A stretch of DNA of 60,725 nt from Methylosinus sporium (GTDB lineage Bacteria > Pseudomonadota > Alphaproteobacteria > Rhizobiales > Beijerinckiaceae), in contig NZ_PUIV01000023.1 in assembly GCF_003113265.1 (NCBI RefSeq), positions 1 through 60,725 on the forward strand, in the 5' to 3' direction. Under the pieces are notes generated by a model that had not been told where the DNA came from, ran no database searches, and saw only the letters and a list, made by a program, of their open reading frames with translations. Of the stretch, positions 9,353-18,453 are shown in pieces (the first letter of the stretch is position 1; each line of letters starts with the position of its first letter). Position numbers and translations under genes: made by a program.

Positions 9353-9868
9353 TCAGCGGCAATCGGTCGGCGCTTCGTCGGCCCGTCCCGGGCGCAGCGA
9401 ATGCGAGACGCGCGTCACCAGCGCGTCGAATTTCTTCTTGTCCGAAGCCGGATATTCGATGGAGACAGTATTCCAGATCGCTCCGCGGCAGGACAGTATC
9501 GACTTTCGATAGAAGATGCGGTCGCCTTTCGTTCCCGAGACCGCGAGCCAGTCCTTGGCCTGCTTGCGATAGGTGACGGTCTCGCCCTCGCCGGGCGCGA
9601 GCCGATCGGCGATCTCCTGTTCCTTTTGAAAGCTACGATAGCCGCCATAAACGGTGATTTCCGATCTTCGGTCCGGCGAGGTGAAGACGCGTCCATCGTC
9701 ATTCTCCGGCGCCGCGCCGATCGTCCAGTCCTTCGGCACGACAGCTGTCGTTCCGAAACGGGCGTTGCGATAAAGGCGCCAGCCTTCGGCATGGAGGGAC
9801 GAGCCGGCCCAGAGCAGAGTCGCGACCGTCGCCACCATTCGAAGAAGGCTCGCTCGCGATCGTTTCAT
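9353..9868 (-). CDS. Small secreted protein of unknown function
   Basis: A 171-residue protein with a clear Sec signal peptide (MKRSRASLLRMVATVATLLW, probable cleavage after SLHA). The mature part is about 145 residues, with two cysteines (one in the RKSILSCRGAIW region, one at the end in PTDCR) that could form a disulphide. I do not recognise a named domain. It lies 12 bp after metG and 13 bp before tatD on the same strand, so it is in that operon although its role appears to be periplasmic. Confidence 0.8.
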   Translation of the reverse strand: MKRSRASLLRMVATVATLLWAGSSLHAEGWRLYRNARFGTTAVVPKDWTIGAAPENDDGRVFTSPDRRSEITVYGGYRSFQKEQEIADRLAPGEGETVTYRKQAKDWLAVSGTKGDRIFYRKSILSCRGAIWNTVSIEYPASDKKKFDALVTRVSHSLRPGRADEAPTDCR

Positions 9869-9880
9869 CTGCTGCTCCCG

Positions 9881-11455
9881 TCAGTTCTTGGCGCCTTGCG
9901 CCTCACCCTCCTCCACATAACGCGGAAAGACGGGCGCAGGCGCAGGAAGCGGCGCGCCGGCCGTGAGCGCGTCCTTTTCGCCCGCATGGACGAAATCGCG
10001 CGCGCCGGGCGCGACGCCGAGCAGATCGAGCAGGCCCGAGGCCGCGGCGGGAATGAAAGGCTGCAGCGGAATGGCGAGCCGCCGCAGCGCTTCAGCCGTC
10101 ACATAGAGGATCGTCTCCATGCGCTTAGGGTCGGTCTTCTTCTTCGCCCAGGGCTCCTCGCCGGCGAAATAGCGATTGGCGTCGCCGACGACGCGAAACA
10201 GCTCCGCCAGCGCCAGATGCGGCGCATAGACGTCCATCGCCTCGCGCGCCTTGCCCAGCGCGGCGGAGGCGTCGGCGAGCAGCGCGCGGTCGGCCTCGGT
10301 CAATTCGCCCGGCGTCGGGACGACGCCGCCGCAATTCTTGGCGATCATCGACAGTGAACGCTGCGCCAAATTGCCGAGGTCATTGGCGAGATCGGCGTTG
10401 ATGCGGTTGACGATCGCCTCATGTGAATAATTGCCGTCCTGGCCGAAGGGAATCTCGCGCAGAAAGAAATAGCGCAGTTGATCGACGCCATAGCGCTGCG
10501 CGAGATCGATCGGATCGACGACATTGCCGACCGATTTCGACATTTTCTCGCCGCGGCTGAACAGAAAGCCGTGCACGACGATCTGCTCGGGCAGCGGAAC
10601 GCCGGCCGACATCAGAAAGGCCGGCCAATAGATCGCGTGAAAGCGCGTGATGTCCTTGCCGATCACATGGGCGTTCGCGGGCCAGAAGCGGGCTCGATCC
10701 CCCTCCCCGGTCAAAAAGCCGGTCGCGGTGATGTAATTGGTGAGCGCGTCCACCCACACATACATCACATGCGGCGAATTGGTCTCCGGCTTCGCCGGCA
10801 CGGGAATTCCCCAGTCGAAAGTGGTGCGGCTGATCGAGAGATCGGTGAGGCCGCGCTTCACGAAGGAGACGATCTCGTTTCTGTATTTCTCTGGCGTGAT
10901 GAAATCGGGATGCGCCTCATAATGGGCGAGCAGTCTCTCCTGATAGGCCGAGAGTTTGAAGAACCAGCTCTCCTCCTCCACCCATTCGACCGGCGTGCCC
11001 GTGGGCGCGAGCTTCTTGCCCTCGACCTCGCTGATCTCGCTCTCGTCGTAATAGGCCTCGTCGCGAACCGAATACCAGCCGGAATATTTGGCGAGGTAGA
11101 TTTCGCCCGCCGCCTCCATGCGCTTCCATATCTCGAGCGCCGCCTCGGCGTGGCGCGGCTGCGTCGTGCGCACGACATCGTCGGCGAGCGCGTTCAGCGT
11201 CTCGCCCATGGTCTGGAACTGGCCGGCGGTGCGGTCGGCGAGCTGCTGCGGGGTCAGCCCCTCGCGCTCGGCGGTGCGTTGCATCTTCTGGCCGTGCTCG
11301 TCCATTCCGGTCACGAACAGCACGTCGAAGCCGTCGAGCCGCTTGAAGCGCGCGAAAGCGTCGGTCGCGATGCGTTCATATGCATGACCGATATGCGGGG
11401 CGCCATTCGCGTAGGGAATGGCGGTGGTGATCATGAAGGTCGGACGTTCAGCCAT
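9881..11455 (-). CDS. metG: Methionyl-tRNA synthetase
   Basis: A 524-residue class I synthetase that loads methionine on tRNA-Met. HIGH motif seen as PHIGHAYER and KMSKS motif as [10 protein letters not shown]. The insertion that in other MetRS types carries a CxxC zinc knuckle reads [16 protein letters not shown], without cysteines, and there is no C-terminal EMAP/tRNA-binding domain, so it is the short zinc-free type normal in Alphaproteobacteria. The ATG at 11455 ([12 protein letters not shown]) is the family start; the open frame continues upstream only into arginine-rich noise. Part of the dac-tmk-holB-metG-tatD run. Confidence 0.96.
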   Translation of the reverse strand: MAERPTFMITTAIPYANGAPHIGHAYERIATDAFARFKRLDGFDVLFVTGMDEHGQKMQRTAEREGLTPQQLADRTAGQFQTMGETLNALADDVVRTTQPRHAEAALEIWKRMEAAGEIYLAKYSGWYSVRDEAYYDESEISEVEGKKLAPTGTPVEWVEEESWFFKLSAYQERLLAHYEAHPDFITPEKYRNEIVSFVKRGLTDLSISRTTFDWGIPVPAKPETNSPHVMYVWVDALTNYITATGFLTGEGDRARFWPANAHVIGKDITRFHAIYWPAFLMSAGVPLPEQIVVHGFLFSRGEKMSKSVGNVVDPIDLAQRYGVDQLRYFFLREIPFGQDGNYSHEAIVNRINADLANDLGNLAQRSLSMIAKNCGGVVPTPGELTEADRALLADASAALGKAREAMDVYAPHLALAELFRVVGDANRYFAGEEPWAKKKTDPKRMETILYVTAEALRRLAIPLQPFIPAAASGLLDLLGVAPGARDFVHAGEKDALTAGAPLPAPAPVFPRYVEEGEAQGAKN

Positions 11456-11523
11456 GGGCAAGGGTCTAGCGCGCTTTGCCGCGGCGGGGAAGCGGAAGGC
11501 GTGCGGCGCAGCAAAATTCCTGA

Positions 11524-12039
11524 CTAGATCGATTGCGCGAGCGCGGCCCGCCAATGTTCGAGCTTGCGATCGAAGCTCATGGCCGCATGGGCCGGGCTGG
11601 TCGAAGGCAAGACCATGCTGGGCGGCGCTGATGCAGCGAGCGCCGGCGCGACCATCCGGCGATAGAGATCGCCCGCCTTGCAGCCATTGAGGCAGACGAG
11701 GGCCGTCTGCGGATGCGTGACCAGAAAGCCGGCTATGTCGTTGACGACGACGCTGGCGGTGTCGATTTTCTGGTCGAGGCTGCCCGGCCGCCGCCCTTGC
11801 GCGCAGACGTCCCACAAAGCGACGCCCCTCTCGGTCAGCCGCGCGAGACGCTCCTCATAGGGAAGCTCCGGCGCGGCGCCGAAGAGCAGCCCCATGATCG
11901 GCCAGAAGGCGTTGCGCGGCTGCGCGTAATATTGGACGCGCGCCAGCGAGACCTGCCCAGGCAGCGAGCCGAGGATCAGCACGCGCGCGTCGGCGCGGGA
12001 GACCGGCGGGAAGCCTTTCGATGTCGGAATGACGTCCAA
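11524..12039 (-). CDS. Hypoxanthine/uracil-DNA glycosylase, family 6-like
   Basis: A 171-residue uracil-DNA-glycosylase-superfamily protein. Motif 1 is GSLPGQVSL, followed by the [11 protein letters not shown] substrate-loop sequence, and motif 2 is LPSTSPAHA. This combination fits the hypoxanthine-DNA glycosylase (HDG) branch, which removes deaminated adenine, better than mismatch-specific MUG. It lies between holB (10 bp) and metG (68 bp) in the same direction, an insertion into the usual holB-metG order. Activity on inosine rather than uracil is inferred from family. Confidence 0.8.
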   Translation of the reverse strand: MDVIPTSKGFPPVSRADARVLILGSLPGQVSLARVQYYAQPRNAFWPIMGLLFGAAPELPYEERLARLTERGVALWDVCAQGRRPGSLDQKIDTASVVVNDIAGFLVTHPQTALVCLNGCKAGDLYRRMVAPALAASAPPSMVLPSTSPAHAAMSFDRKLEHWRAALAQSI

Positions 12040-12048
12040 AGAAAACCT

Positions 12049-13122
12049 CTATCGGCGCGCCGCTTCTTCGAGATCGGCGAACACCTGCAGAATGAGCCCG
12101 CGCTTGTCGAAATTGAACACTTCCGTCTCGCGCGCCGCTTCACCGATGCGCTCCCATGCGCGCGCATAAGGGGCGAGGCTCGTCGCGCTCGCGCCCTCGC
12201 CGGCCTTCGCTCTCACGGTGGAATCGAGGAAGCGATAGAGCCCGCTCATGAAGGTCTCATAGACCTGCTCATTGTCGCGTCCGGCGAGCCGGTCGGCGAG
12301 CGAATGAACGGCGAGCCAATCCACTTGCGGCAGGCGTGCGAACATCGCCCGCAGCGCCGTGTCGAAGGCGACGCCGTCGCCGTCCAAGAGGCGCAGCGCC
12401 TCACGCACCGAGCCTTCCGCCCCCGCCGCCGCGCCGGCGAGCGTCTCCTGTTGCGCCTCGGCCCAGGGCGCGCCCAGCGCCCTTATCGCGGCGATGACGT
12501 CGGCCTCGGCCAGAGGCGCGAGATTGAGCTTGCGGCAGCGCGAGCGGATGGTCGGCAGCACGCGGCCCGGCTGATGCGCGACGAGCAGGAACAGCGAGCG
12601 CGCCGGCGGCTCTTCGATCAGCTTGAGCAGCGCATTGGCGCTGGAGCGGTTGAGATCGTCGACGCTGTCCACGATGGCGACGCGCCAGCCGCCTTCGCCC
12701 GAACTCTGCTGGAAGAGATGGATGAGCCTGCGGACATCCTCGATGCGGATTTCCATGAAATGTTTCTTGGTCTTCTCGTTCCACTCGCGCCGCAGCAAAA
12801 AGAGATCGGGCAGCGCCAGCGCCGCCATGCGCCGGCTGACGCTCGCCTCCTCGGCGATGAAGAGCGATTCTGCGCTCGCGGCTTCCGGCCTCGAGGCGTC
12901 GGGATGGGCGAGCAGAAAGCGCGCGAGGCGCCAGGCCAGCGTCGCCTTGCCGATCCCTTCCGGCCCGCCGATGAGTATGGCCTGAGGCAGCTTGCCGCGC
13001 CGAAAGCCGTCGAGCAGCTCGCTCTCGGCGGCTTCGTGGCCGAATAGCGCGAAGGTCTCGCGCGGATGCGGGAGATCGGCGAAACGATCGCTTTCGGGCG
13101 GAGCCTCGACGTCGCGCTTCAC
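12049..13122 (-). CDS. holB: DNA polymerase III delta-prime subunit
   Basis: A 357-residue clamp-loader subunit. It has an AAA+ fold with a recognisable P-loop (GGPEGIGKATLAWR), a Walker-B/arginine-finger region and the SRC-like motif (RSRCRKLNL). It opens the sliding clamp together with tau/gamma and delta. I place the start at the GTG at 13122, whose GTGA overlaps the tmk stop codon (TGA at 13121-13119); the longer frame to 13188 would run back through tmk. Coupled translation with tmk is the standard arrangement. Confidence 0.93.
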   Translation of the reverse strand: MKRDVEAPPESDRFADLPHPRETFALFGHEAAESELLDGFRRGKLPQAILIGGPEGIGKATLAWRLARFLLAHPDASRPEAASAESLFIAEEASVSRRMAALALPDLFLLRREWNEKTKKHFMEIRIEDVRRLIHLFQQSSGEGGWRVAIVDSVDDLNRSSANALLKLIEEPPARSLFLLVAHQPGRVLPTIRSRCRKLNLAPLAEADVIAAIRALGAPWAEAQQETLAGAAAGAEGSVREALRLLDGDGVAFDTALRAMFARLPQVDWLAVHSLADRLAGRDNEQVYETFMSGLYRFLDSTVRAKAGEGASATSLAPYARAWERIGEAARETEVFNFDKRGLILQVFADLEEAARR

Positions 13123-13838
13123 GCCACCACGCTCTTCAACGGAATGACGATCTCGGGCCGAAAAAAACGCGCTTCGACGACATGCCAAATGGCCTCGGCC
13201 ACTTCCTGCTCAGGCGCCAGAGCGTCGACGACGCAGCAGCGGCCGGGCTCGCTCGCGGCTATGTCGAGATAGGCTTGGCGCAGTCCGCGATGAAACTCCA
13301 GCCCCTCGCGCTCGAAACGGTCCGCCGCCACGTCCGGCGCGCGCCGCCGATGCGCGCGCTCGAGGCCGATCTCGGGCGGCAGATCGAGGATGATGGTCAG
13401 ATCGGGCGCCGAGCCCATCAGCGCGACGCGCTCGAGCAGAGCGATCAGCCGCGGATCGACGCCGCCGCGCGCGCCCTGATAGGCGCGCGTCGAATCGGCG
13501 AAACGGTCGCAAATGACCCAGGCGCCGCGGGCCAGCGCCGGCTTGATCAGCCGATCGAGATGATCGATGCGCGCGGCGGAGAACAAGATCGCCTCGCCGA
13601 GCGGGCCGAGCGAAGCCGCCTTGCCGCCGAGCAGCGCCTCGCGCAGCACTTCGGCATGGGGCGAGCCGCCGGGCTCGCGCGTCGCGATCGCCTCCACGCC
13701 CCTTTGCGCGAGGCGTTCCTGCAAGCGGCGCATCTGCGTCGACTTGCCGGCCCCTTCGCCGCCCTCGAGCGTGATGAACTTGCCGGGGCGGCCCTTGTCC
13801 TGCCCACGCGCCGGGCCGAGCGGCGGCTCTGCGCTCAT
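13119..13838 (-). CDS. tmk: Thymidylate kinase
   Basis: A 239-residue dTMP kinase making dTDP for DNA synthesis. The P-loop is EGGEGAGKST, the DRF-type motif is in VICDRFADSTRAYQG, and the lid region carries RAHRRRAPDVAADRFE. The N-terminus has about 18 extra residues (MSAEPPLGPARGQDKG) compared with typical members. The stop overlaps holB's GTG and its ATG overlaps the end of the carboxypeptidase gene by 4 bp, so three genes are translationally coupled. Confidence 0.96.
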   Translation of the reverse strand: MSAEPPLGPARGQDKGRPGKFITLEGGEGAGKSTQMRRLQERLAQRGVEAIATREPGGSPHAEVLREALLGGKAASLGPLGEAILFSAARIDHLDRLIKPALARGAWVICDRFADSTRAYQGARGGVDPRLIALLERVALMGSAPDLTIILDLPPEIGLERAHRRRAPDVAADRFEREGLEFHRGLRQAYLDIAASEPGRCCVVDALAPEQEVAEAIWHVVEARFFRPEIVIPLKSVVA

Positions 13839-15025
13839 TGCTTCTTCGACAGCTTGTTGTGAATGGCGCCCGCGGCATATTCATAGGCCGCGTCGAAGGC
13901 GCGGCTCGCCAGCGAACCTTTTTCGACGGTCTCTGCGGCCTCGAGCGGCTGCTCCAGCACGAGCGTCGAGCCGCGGCGGACCTCGAGCTTGGCGACCTTG
14001 GTCCCCGCCTCGATCGGCGCGATCAGCGGCCCCTCATAGACGATCTTGCCGGAGAGCTTCTCAGAGCCGCCGCGCTGCAGCAGCACCTTGATGTCGTTCG
14101 GCGAGGTCAGCGGCACGGTCCCGGCCGTCCCGCCATAGACCTGCGCCGTGCCGACGGTCTCGCCCGCCTTGAACAGCGCCTTCTCCTCGAAATTGCGGAA
14201 GCCCCATTGCAGCAGCTTGCGTGCTTCTTCGGCGCGGTCCTTGGCCGTGCGCAGCCCATAGACGGCGACGATGAGCCGGCGATCGTCCTGCACGGCGGAG
14301 CCCACCATGCCGAATCCGGAATCGTCTATATTGCCGGTCTTGAGCCCATCCGCGCCGAGGCTCATGGTGAGCAGCGGATTGCGGTTCTGCTGCTTGATCT
14401 TGTTCCAGGTGAACTCTTTCTCGCCGAAATAGCGATAGAGGTCGGGATAGGTCTTGATGACATGCGCCGAGAGCTGAACCATCTCGCGCGGCGTCACCTT
14501 CTGGTCGGGCCCGGCCTTCCCCCATGGATTGCCGAAAACGGACTTCGTCAGGCCGAGTTCAGAGGCGCGCTTGTTCATGCGGCCGACGAAAGCCTCTTCC
14601 GATCCCGCGACGCCCTCGGCGAGCGTGATCGCGGCGTCATTGCCGGAGTCGATCACGAGACCGCGGATCAGATCCTCGACTCGCGGCCGGCTGTTGACCG
14701 CGAGGAACATGGCCGAGCCGCCGGCGGGCGCGCCGCCGCTGCGCCAGGCGTGCTCCGAGACGGTGAATTCGTCGTCGAGCTTCAGCCGCCCCTCGGCGAT
14801 CTCGCGGAACACGATTTCGGCGGTCATGATCTTCACAGTGGAGGCCGGCGTCACATAGTCGTCGGCGCCCTTTTCGAGCAGCACTGTTCTGGTTCCCGCA
14901 TCGACGAGAATGGCGTGCGGGGCGCTGGTCTGGAAGCCTTGAGCCAAGGCCGCCGCCGGCGCGATGGCGAGAGCCGCCGCGACAAAGCCGAGGCGGATGA
15001 GGGATTTGGGAAGGGAGACAGGCAC
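13835..15025 (-). CDS. D-alanyl-D-alanine carboxypeptidase (class C PBP5/6 type)
   Basis: A 396-residue exported serine peptidase that trims the terminal D-Ala of peptidoglycan stem peptides. The SxxK motif is S62-T-V-K65 (ASTVKIM), the SxN motif is in VIDSGNDAAI and the KTG motif in GLKTGNID; a C-terminal beta-rich domain and a possible amphipathic anchor (near AIHNKLSKKQ) follow. I chose the GTG at 15025 because the product then starts directly with a signal peptide (VPVSLPKSLIRLGFVAAALA...ALA). An ATG at 15076 would add 17 charged residues. Ends with a 4-bp overlap on tmk. Confidence 0.93.
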   Translation of the reverse strand: MPVSLPKSLIRLGFVAAALAIAPAAALAQGFQTSAPHAILVDAGTRTVLLEKGADDYVTPASTVKIMTAEIVFREIAEGRLKLDDEFTVSEHAWRSGGAPAGGSAMFLAVNSRPRVEDLIRGLVIDSGNDAAITLAEGVAGSEEAFVGRMNKRASELGLTKSVFGNPWGKAGPDQKVTPREMVQLSAHVIKTYPDLYRYFGEKEFTWNKIKQQNRNPLLTMSLGADGLKTGNIDDSGFGMVGSAVQDDRRLIVAVYGLRTAKDRAEEARKLLQWGFRNFEEKALFKAGETVGTAQVYGGTAGTVPLTSPNDIKVLLQRGGSEKLSGKIVYEGPLIAPIEAGTKVAKLEVRRGSTLVLEQPLEAAETVEKGSLASRAFDAAYEYAAGAIHNKLSKKQ

Positions 15026-15163
15026 GCGTCTTTCGCCTTCGTTCGAAACGCCGTCGGAGCGCGTCGACGGCCCCACGCAATGAGTTCCGCTAAAATGTGG
15101 CGCGTCGGGCGGCAGAAAGCAACGGCCTCGCGCGACGCTCGGACGGCGCCCGCGGCATCGAGG

Positions 15164-16117
15164 TTAATTGAGCGCTTGTCTCAGCCGGACATTGCGCGAG
15201 GAAGCGGTCCCGAGATCGAAGGGACGCGACGGCGGCAAGGGCGCGCTCTTGGCCATGGCCAAGGCTTTGGAAGAAATAGGAGTCGGAATGGTCGAGACCG
15301 GCTCCTTCTCGACGGCGCGCGGCTCGGCGCGCCGTGGGCTCTCGATGTCGATCGCCTCGGCGCGAGTGGCGATCTCTTCTTCCCGCTGTTCGGCGCGGGA
15401 CAGGGCCGCGCGCTCCGGCTGCGTCTCCTCCGCGCGCTCGAGCCGAGCGACGCGGGCCGGCGGCTCGCGCAGATTGGTCGCGACCATGATCGGCGCGCCG
15501 CCCGGCAGAGTCGCCGGCCGGCCGTCCTCGCGGAGCGTGGCGAGCAGCTTGGCGTCGTCCGATCCGGCGAGTGCGGCGCGGCCGACATAATCGACCTTCA
15601 CATGCGCTGTGCCGACGCGGTAGAAATCCAGCGCTTCGGCGACTCGCCGCGACACATCCATCACGCGCCCGCCATGATAGGGGCCGCGATCGTTGACGCG
15701 CACGATCATGGAGCGGTGATTGCGCAGATTGGTGATGCGCGCATAGCTCGGCAGCGGCAGAGTGGGATGGGCGGCGCTGATCGAGGCGCTGTCGAACACT
15801 TCGCCATTCGCCGTCTTGCGCCCGTGGAAATCGGATCCGTACCAGGAGGCGAGGCCGGTCGCCGAATAGGCCTTCTCGCTCGGATAATAGGTCTTGCCGG
15901 CGATCTGATAGGGCTTGCCGACCATATAATAGCCGCCGCCGCGCGGCACCTCCTCGCCATCGGCGACGACGCGCGGGCTCGGCGCCACGCCATAGCGCGG
16001 GTCGATCTGCGCGCGCGCGACCCTCTGAACGGCGGGCGGGGCGGAAGAGCACCCGGCCAGCGCGCAAAGGCCGAGAAGCGCGATGGAAATGCGAAAGTCC
16101 GGCAGTCTCGATCTCAT
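15164..16117 (-). CDS. rlpA: RlpA-like septal-ring lytic transglycosylase lipoprotein
   Basis: A 317-residue lipoprotein; the lipobox LAGC puts the lipidated cysteine at residue 23 and the start at the ATG at 16117. The double-psi beta-barrel domain is clear (GLASWYGSDFHGRKTANGE, then VRVNDRGPY and the Asp of RVMDVSRR). The family cleaves glycan strands lacking stem peptides. The C-terminal third is rich in Arg, Glu and Pro and I do not see an SPOR domain there, unlike E. coli RlpA, so septal targeting may differ. It sits 138 bp upstream of the carboxypeptidase gene on the same strand. Confidence 0.9.
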   Translation of the reverse strand: MRSRLPDFRISIALLGLCALAGCSSAPPAVQRVARAQIDPRYGVAPSPRVVADGEEVPRGGGYYMVGKPYQIAGKTYYPSEKAYSATGLASWYGSDFHGRKTANGEVFDSASISAAHPTLPLPSYARITNLRNHRSMIVRVNDRGPYHGGRVMDVSRRVAEALDFYRVGTAHVKVDYVGRAALAGSDDAKLLATLREDGRPATLPGGAPIMVATNLREPPARVARLERAEETQPERAALSRAEQREEEIATRAEAIDIESPRRAEPRAVEKEPVSTIPTPISSKALAMAKSAPLPPSRPFDLGTASSRNVRLRQALN

Positions 16118-16389
16118 GTCAGGCGCGCATTCGCTCGAAATGGGGGGACGGCTCGCTTCCAACGCTCGACCTGCGGAACGACGCCGGCGGCGGGCTCCGA
16201 AAACCTCGAATTGGCGCGACCGCACGCCTCAATGTCTCGCGCCCGACTTACTCGAGAGTTAACGCGTCGCGCGCTCCCTCTCCCGCATCCTCGAGCTTTG
16301 CAATGAGAGAGGCAGATTGCGACCAAATTGCGGCATATGCGGCGTTCGACGCCGCAATTGTCCTGCGATCTCCAGGCGTAGCGCGGTGT

Positions 16390-18210
16390 TCACCATGTTT
16401 CGCGATCCGGCCGGGCGAGATCGGCTATCCGCGTCTCCACGCGCTCGGAGCCGCGAAACACATTGGCTCCGAGTCGGGCGGCGACATGCAGAAGCCGACC
16501 GCGTCCGTCGAGCAGAGCGTCGCCGATCGGCGTTCCCACGGCGCGAAAGGCGATGGCGTCGAGCCGCGCCCCGTCGCCCGATTGCAGCCGCGCCCGCACA
16601 TGGGAGGAGCCGACCACCGCCGAATCGACGATGCGCTGGTCGGGAAAAACGAAGAGCGGCTCGGGATTGCCGGCGCCGAAGGGCCCCGCCCGCTCGAGCC
16701 CGCGGATGAAATCGACGCTCGCGCCGCGCGCCGTCAGCGCGCCGTCGACGAGCAGCGCATCGGCGTCGCGCGCGCGCGCGACGTCATCATCGAGCGCGTC
16801 GTTCATAAAGGCGCGGAAGGAGTCGATTCGATCGCGCGCCAGCGTGACGCCGGCCGCCATCGCATGGCCGCCGCCCTTTTGCAAAAGGCCCTCGTCGACG
16901 GCCATACGCACCGTGCGGCCGAGATCGACGCCGCTCGAGCCTCTGCCTGAGCCTGAGCAGACTTCCCCTGTCTTCGCAATGACAAAGGCGGGAATCTTGA
17001 ACTTGTCCTTGAGCCGCGAGGCGACGATTCCGACAATGCCCGGATGCCATCCCTCGCCCGCGACCACGAGGCAGGAGAGACGGTTGGAGCGCATCATTTG
17101 TCGATCCGCCTCGGCCTCCGCCTCTTCCAGAGTGGCCTTCTCCAGCGCCTGCCGCTCGACATTCAGCCGGTCGAGCTCGGCGGCGATGCGAGCCGCCTCG
17201 ATGGGATCGCGCAGCGTCAGCAGCCGCGCCCCCAGCGCCGCGTCGCCGATGCGTCCGCCGGCGTTTATGCGAGGGCCCAGAACGAAGCCGAGATGATAGG
17301 CGCGCGGCGGCCCGTCCACCCGGGCGGCGTCCAGCAGCGCCGAAAGGCCGATGCGCGCGCGGCCCCGCATGACCGCGAGGCCCTTCGCCACAAAGGCGCG
17401 GTTGAGGCCGTGCAGCCGCGCGACGTCTGCGATCGTGGCCAGGGCCACGAGATCGAGCCCCGCGAGGAGATCGGGCTGCGGCCGGGCGTCGGTCCAATGT
17501 CCGCGCCGGCGTAGCTCGCGGGCCAGCGCCGCCAACGTCATGAAGGCGACCCCGGCCGCGCAGAGATGGCCGAGACCGGAGAGGTCGTCGGCGCGGTTGG
17601 GGTTGACGACGATCGCCTCGGGAAGCAGCTCGGGCGCCTGATGATGGTCGACGACGATGACGTCGAGACCCGACGCGCGGGCCGAGGCGAGGGCGGCGTG
17701 GCTCGTCGTGCCGCAGTCGAGCGTCACCAGAAGGTTCGCCCCCCTCGCCCGTAGATCGGCGATCGCTTCGACGTTGGGGCCGTAGCCTTCCAGAATGCGG
17801 TCGGGAATGTGCAGGAAGGGTCGCGGGCAGCCGGCCGCCTCCAGAAATTCGGCGAAGAGGGCCGAAGATGCCGCGCCGTCGACGTCATAGTCGCCGAACA
17901 GGGCGATCTGCTCGCTCGCCTCGACGGCGCGGGCGAGCCGCTCGACCGCCGCATCCATTTCCTGCAGGACGAGCGGATCGGGCATTAGTTCGCGCAATGT
18001 GGGGGCGAGAAAGGTCGCCGCTGTCTCCTGGGTGATCCCCCGCCCGGCCAGCACGCGGGAGAGAAGATCGCCATGGCCGTGGAGTTGCGCGATGGCGCTC
18101 GCCTGGACCTCCTCCTGCGGCCGCAGCCGCGCGCGCCAGACGCGCCCCGAAACGGAGCGCTCGACGCCGAGGAAGGGCGGCCGGTCGTTTCCGGCGATTT
18201 TGTCCAGCAT
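16390..18210 (-). CDS. recJ: Single-strand-specific exonuclease RecJ
   Basis: A 606-residue 5'-3' ssDNA exonuclease of repair and recombination. DHH-superfamily motifs are all present: DYDVDGAASSA (I), LDCGTTSH (II), VVDHHQAPE (III, the DHH itself) and the DHHA1 motif GGGHAMAAGV. The C-terminal OB fold follows. The start is not certain: the ATG at 18210 gives the length expected, while upstream ATGs (18249, 18261, 18273) would add up to 21 residues; none has a strong Shine-Dalgarno sequence. It precedes rlpA by 272 bp. Confidence 0.95.
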   Translation of the reverse strand: MLDKIAGNDRPPFLGVERSVSGRVWRARLRPQEEVQASAIAQLHGHGDLLSRVLAGRGITQETAATFLAPTLRELMPDPLVLQEMDAAVERLARAVEASEQIALFGDYDVDGAASSALFAEFLEAAGCPRPFLHIPDRILEGYGPNVEAIADLRARGANLLVTLDCGTTSHAALASARASGLDVIVVDHHQAPELLPEAIVVNPNRADDLSGLGHLCAAGVAFMTLAALARELRRRGHWTDARPQPDLLAGLDLVALATIADVARLHGLNRAFVAKGLAVMRGRARIGLSALLDAARVDGPPRAYHLGFVLGPRINAGGRIGDAALGARLLTLRDPIEAARIAAELDRLNVERQALEKATLEEAEAEADRQMMRSNRLSCLVVAGEGWHPGIVGIVASRLKDKFKIPAFVIAKTGEVCSGSGRGSSGVDLGRTVRMAVDEGLLQKGGGHAMAAGVTLARDRIDSFRAFMNDALDDDVARARDADALLVDGALTARGASVDFIRGLERAGPFGAGNPEPLFVFPDQRIVDSAVVGSSHVRARLQSGDGARLDAIAFRAVGTPIGDALLDGRGRLLHVAARLGANVFRGSERVETRIADLARPDRETW

Positions 18211-18453
18211 CGAGACTCGGGAGACGAGAGGGAATCGTCTGCCGAGCATCGCCGCGGCCATGCGGCCGGTCAATGAGACAAGGCGCGCCGCGCCCGCCGA
18301 TCCCCCGAAAATCCGCCGAGTCCCTCTCCTCGCTATTCAGGCGATCGGCCGGGATGTCCCGAGCGGAGGTCGTCCGATGAAAAGACCGCCGCCGCGCCGA
18401 TGACCGCCACGCGCCACGCCGCTTCCGCCATGCCGAATTCGCGTTCCCCGGCG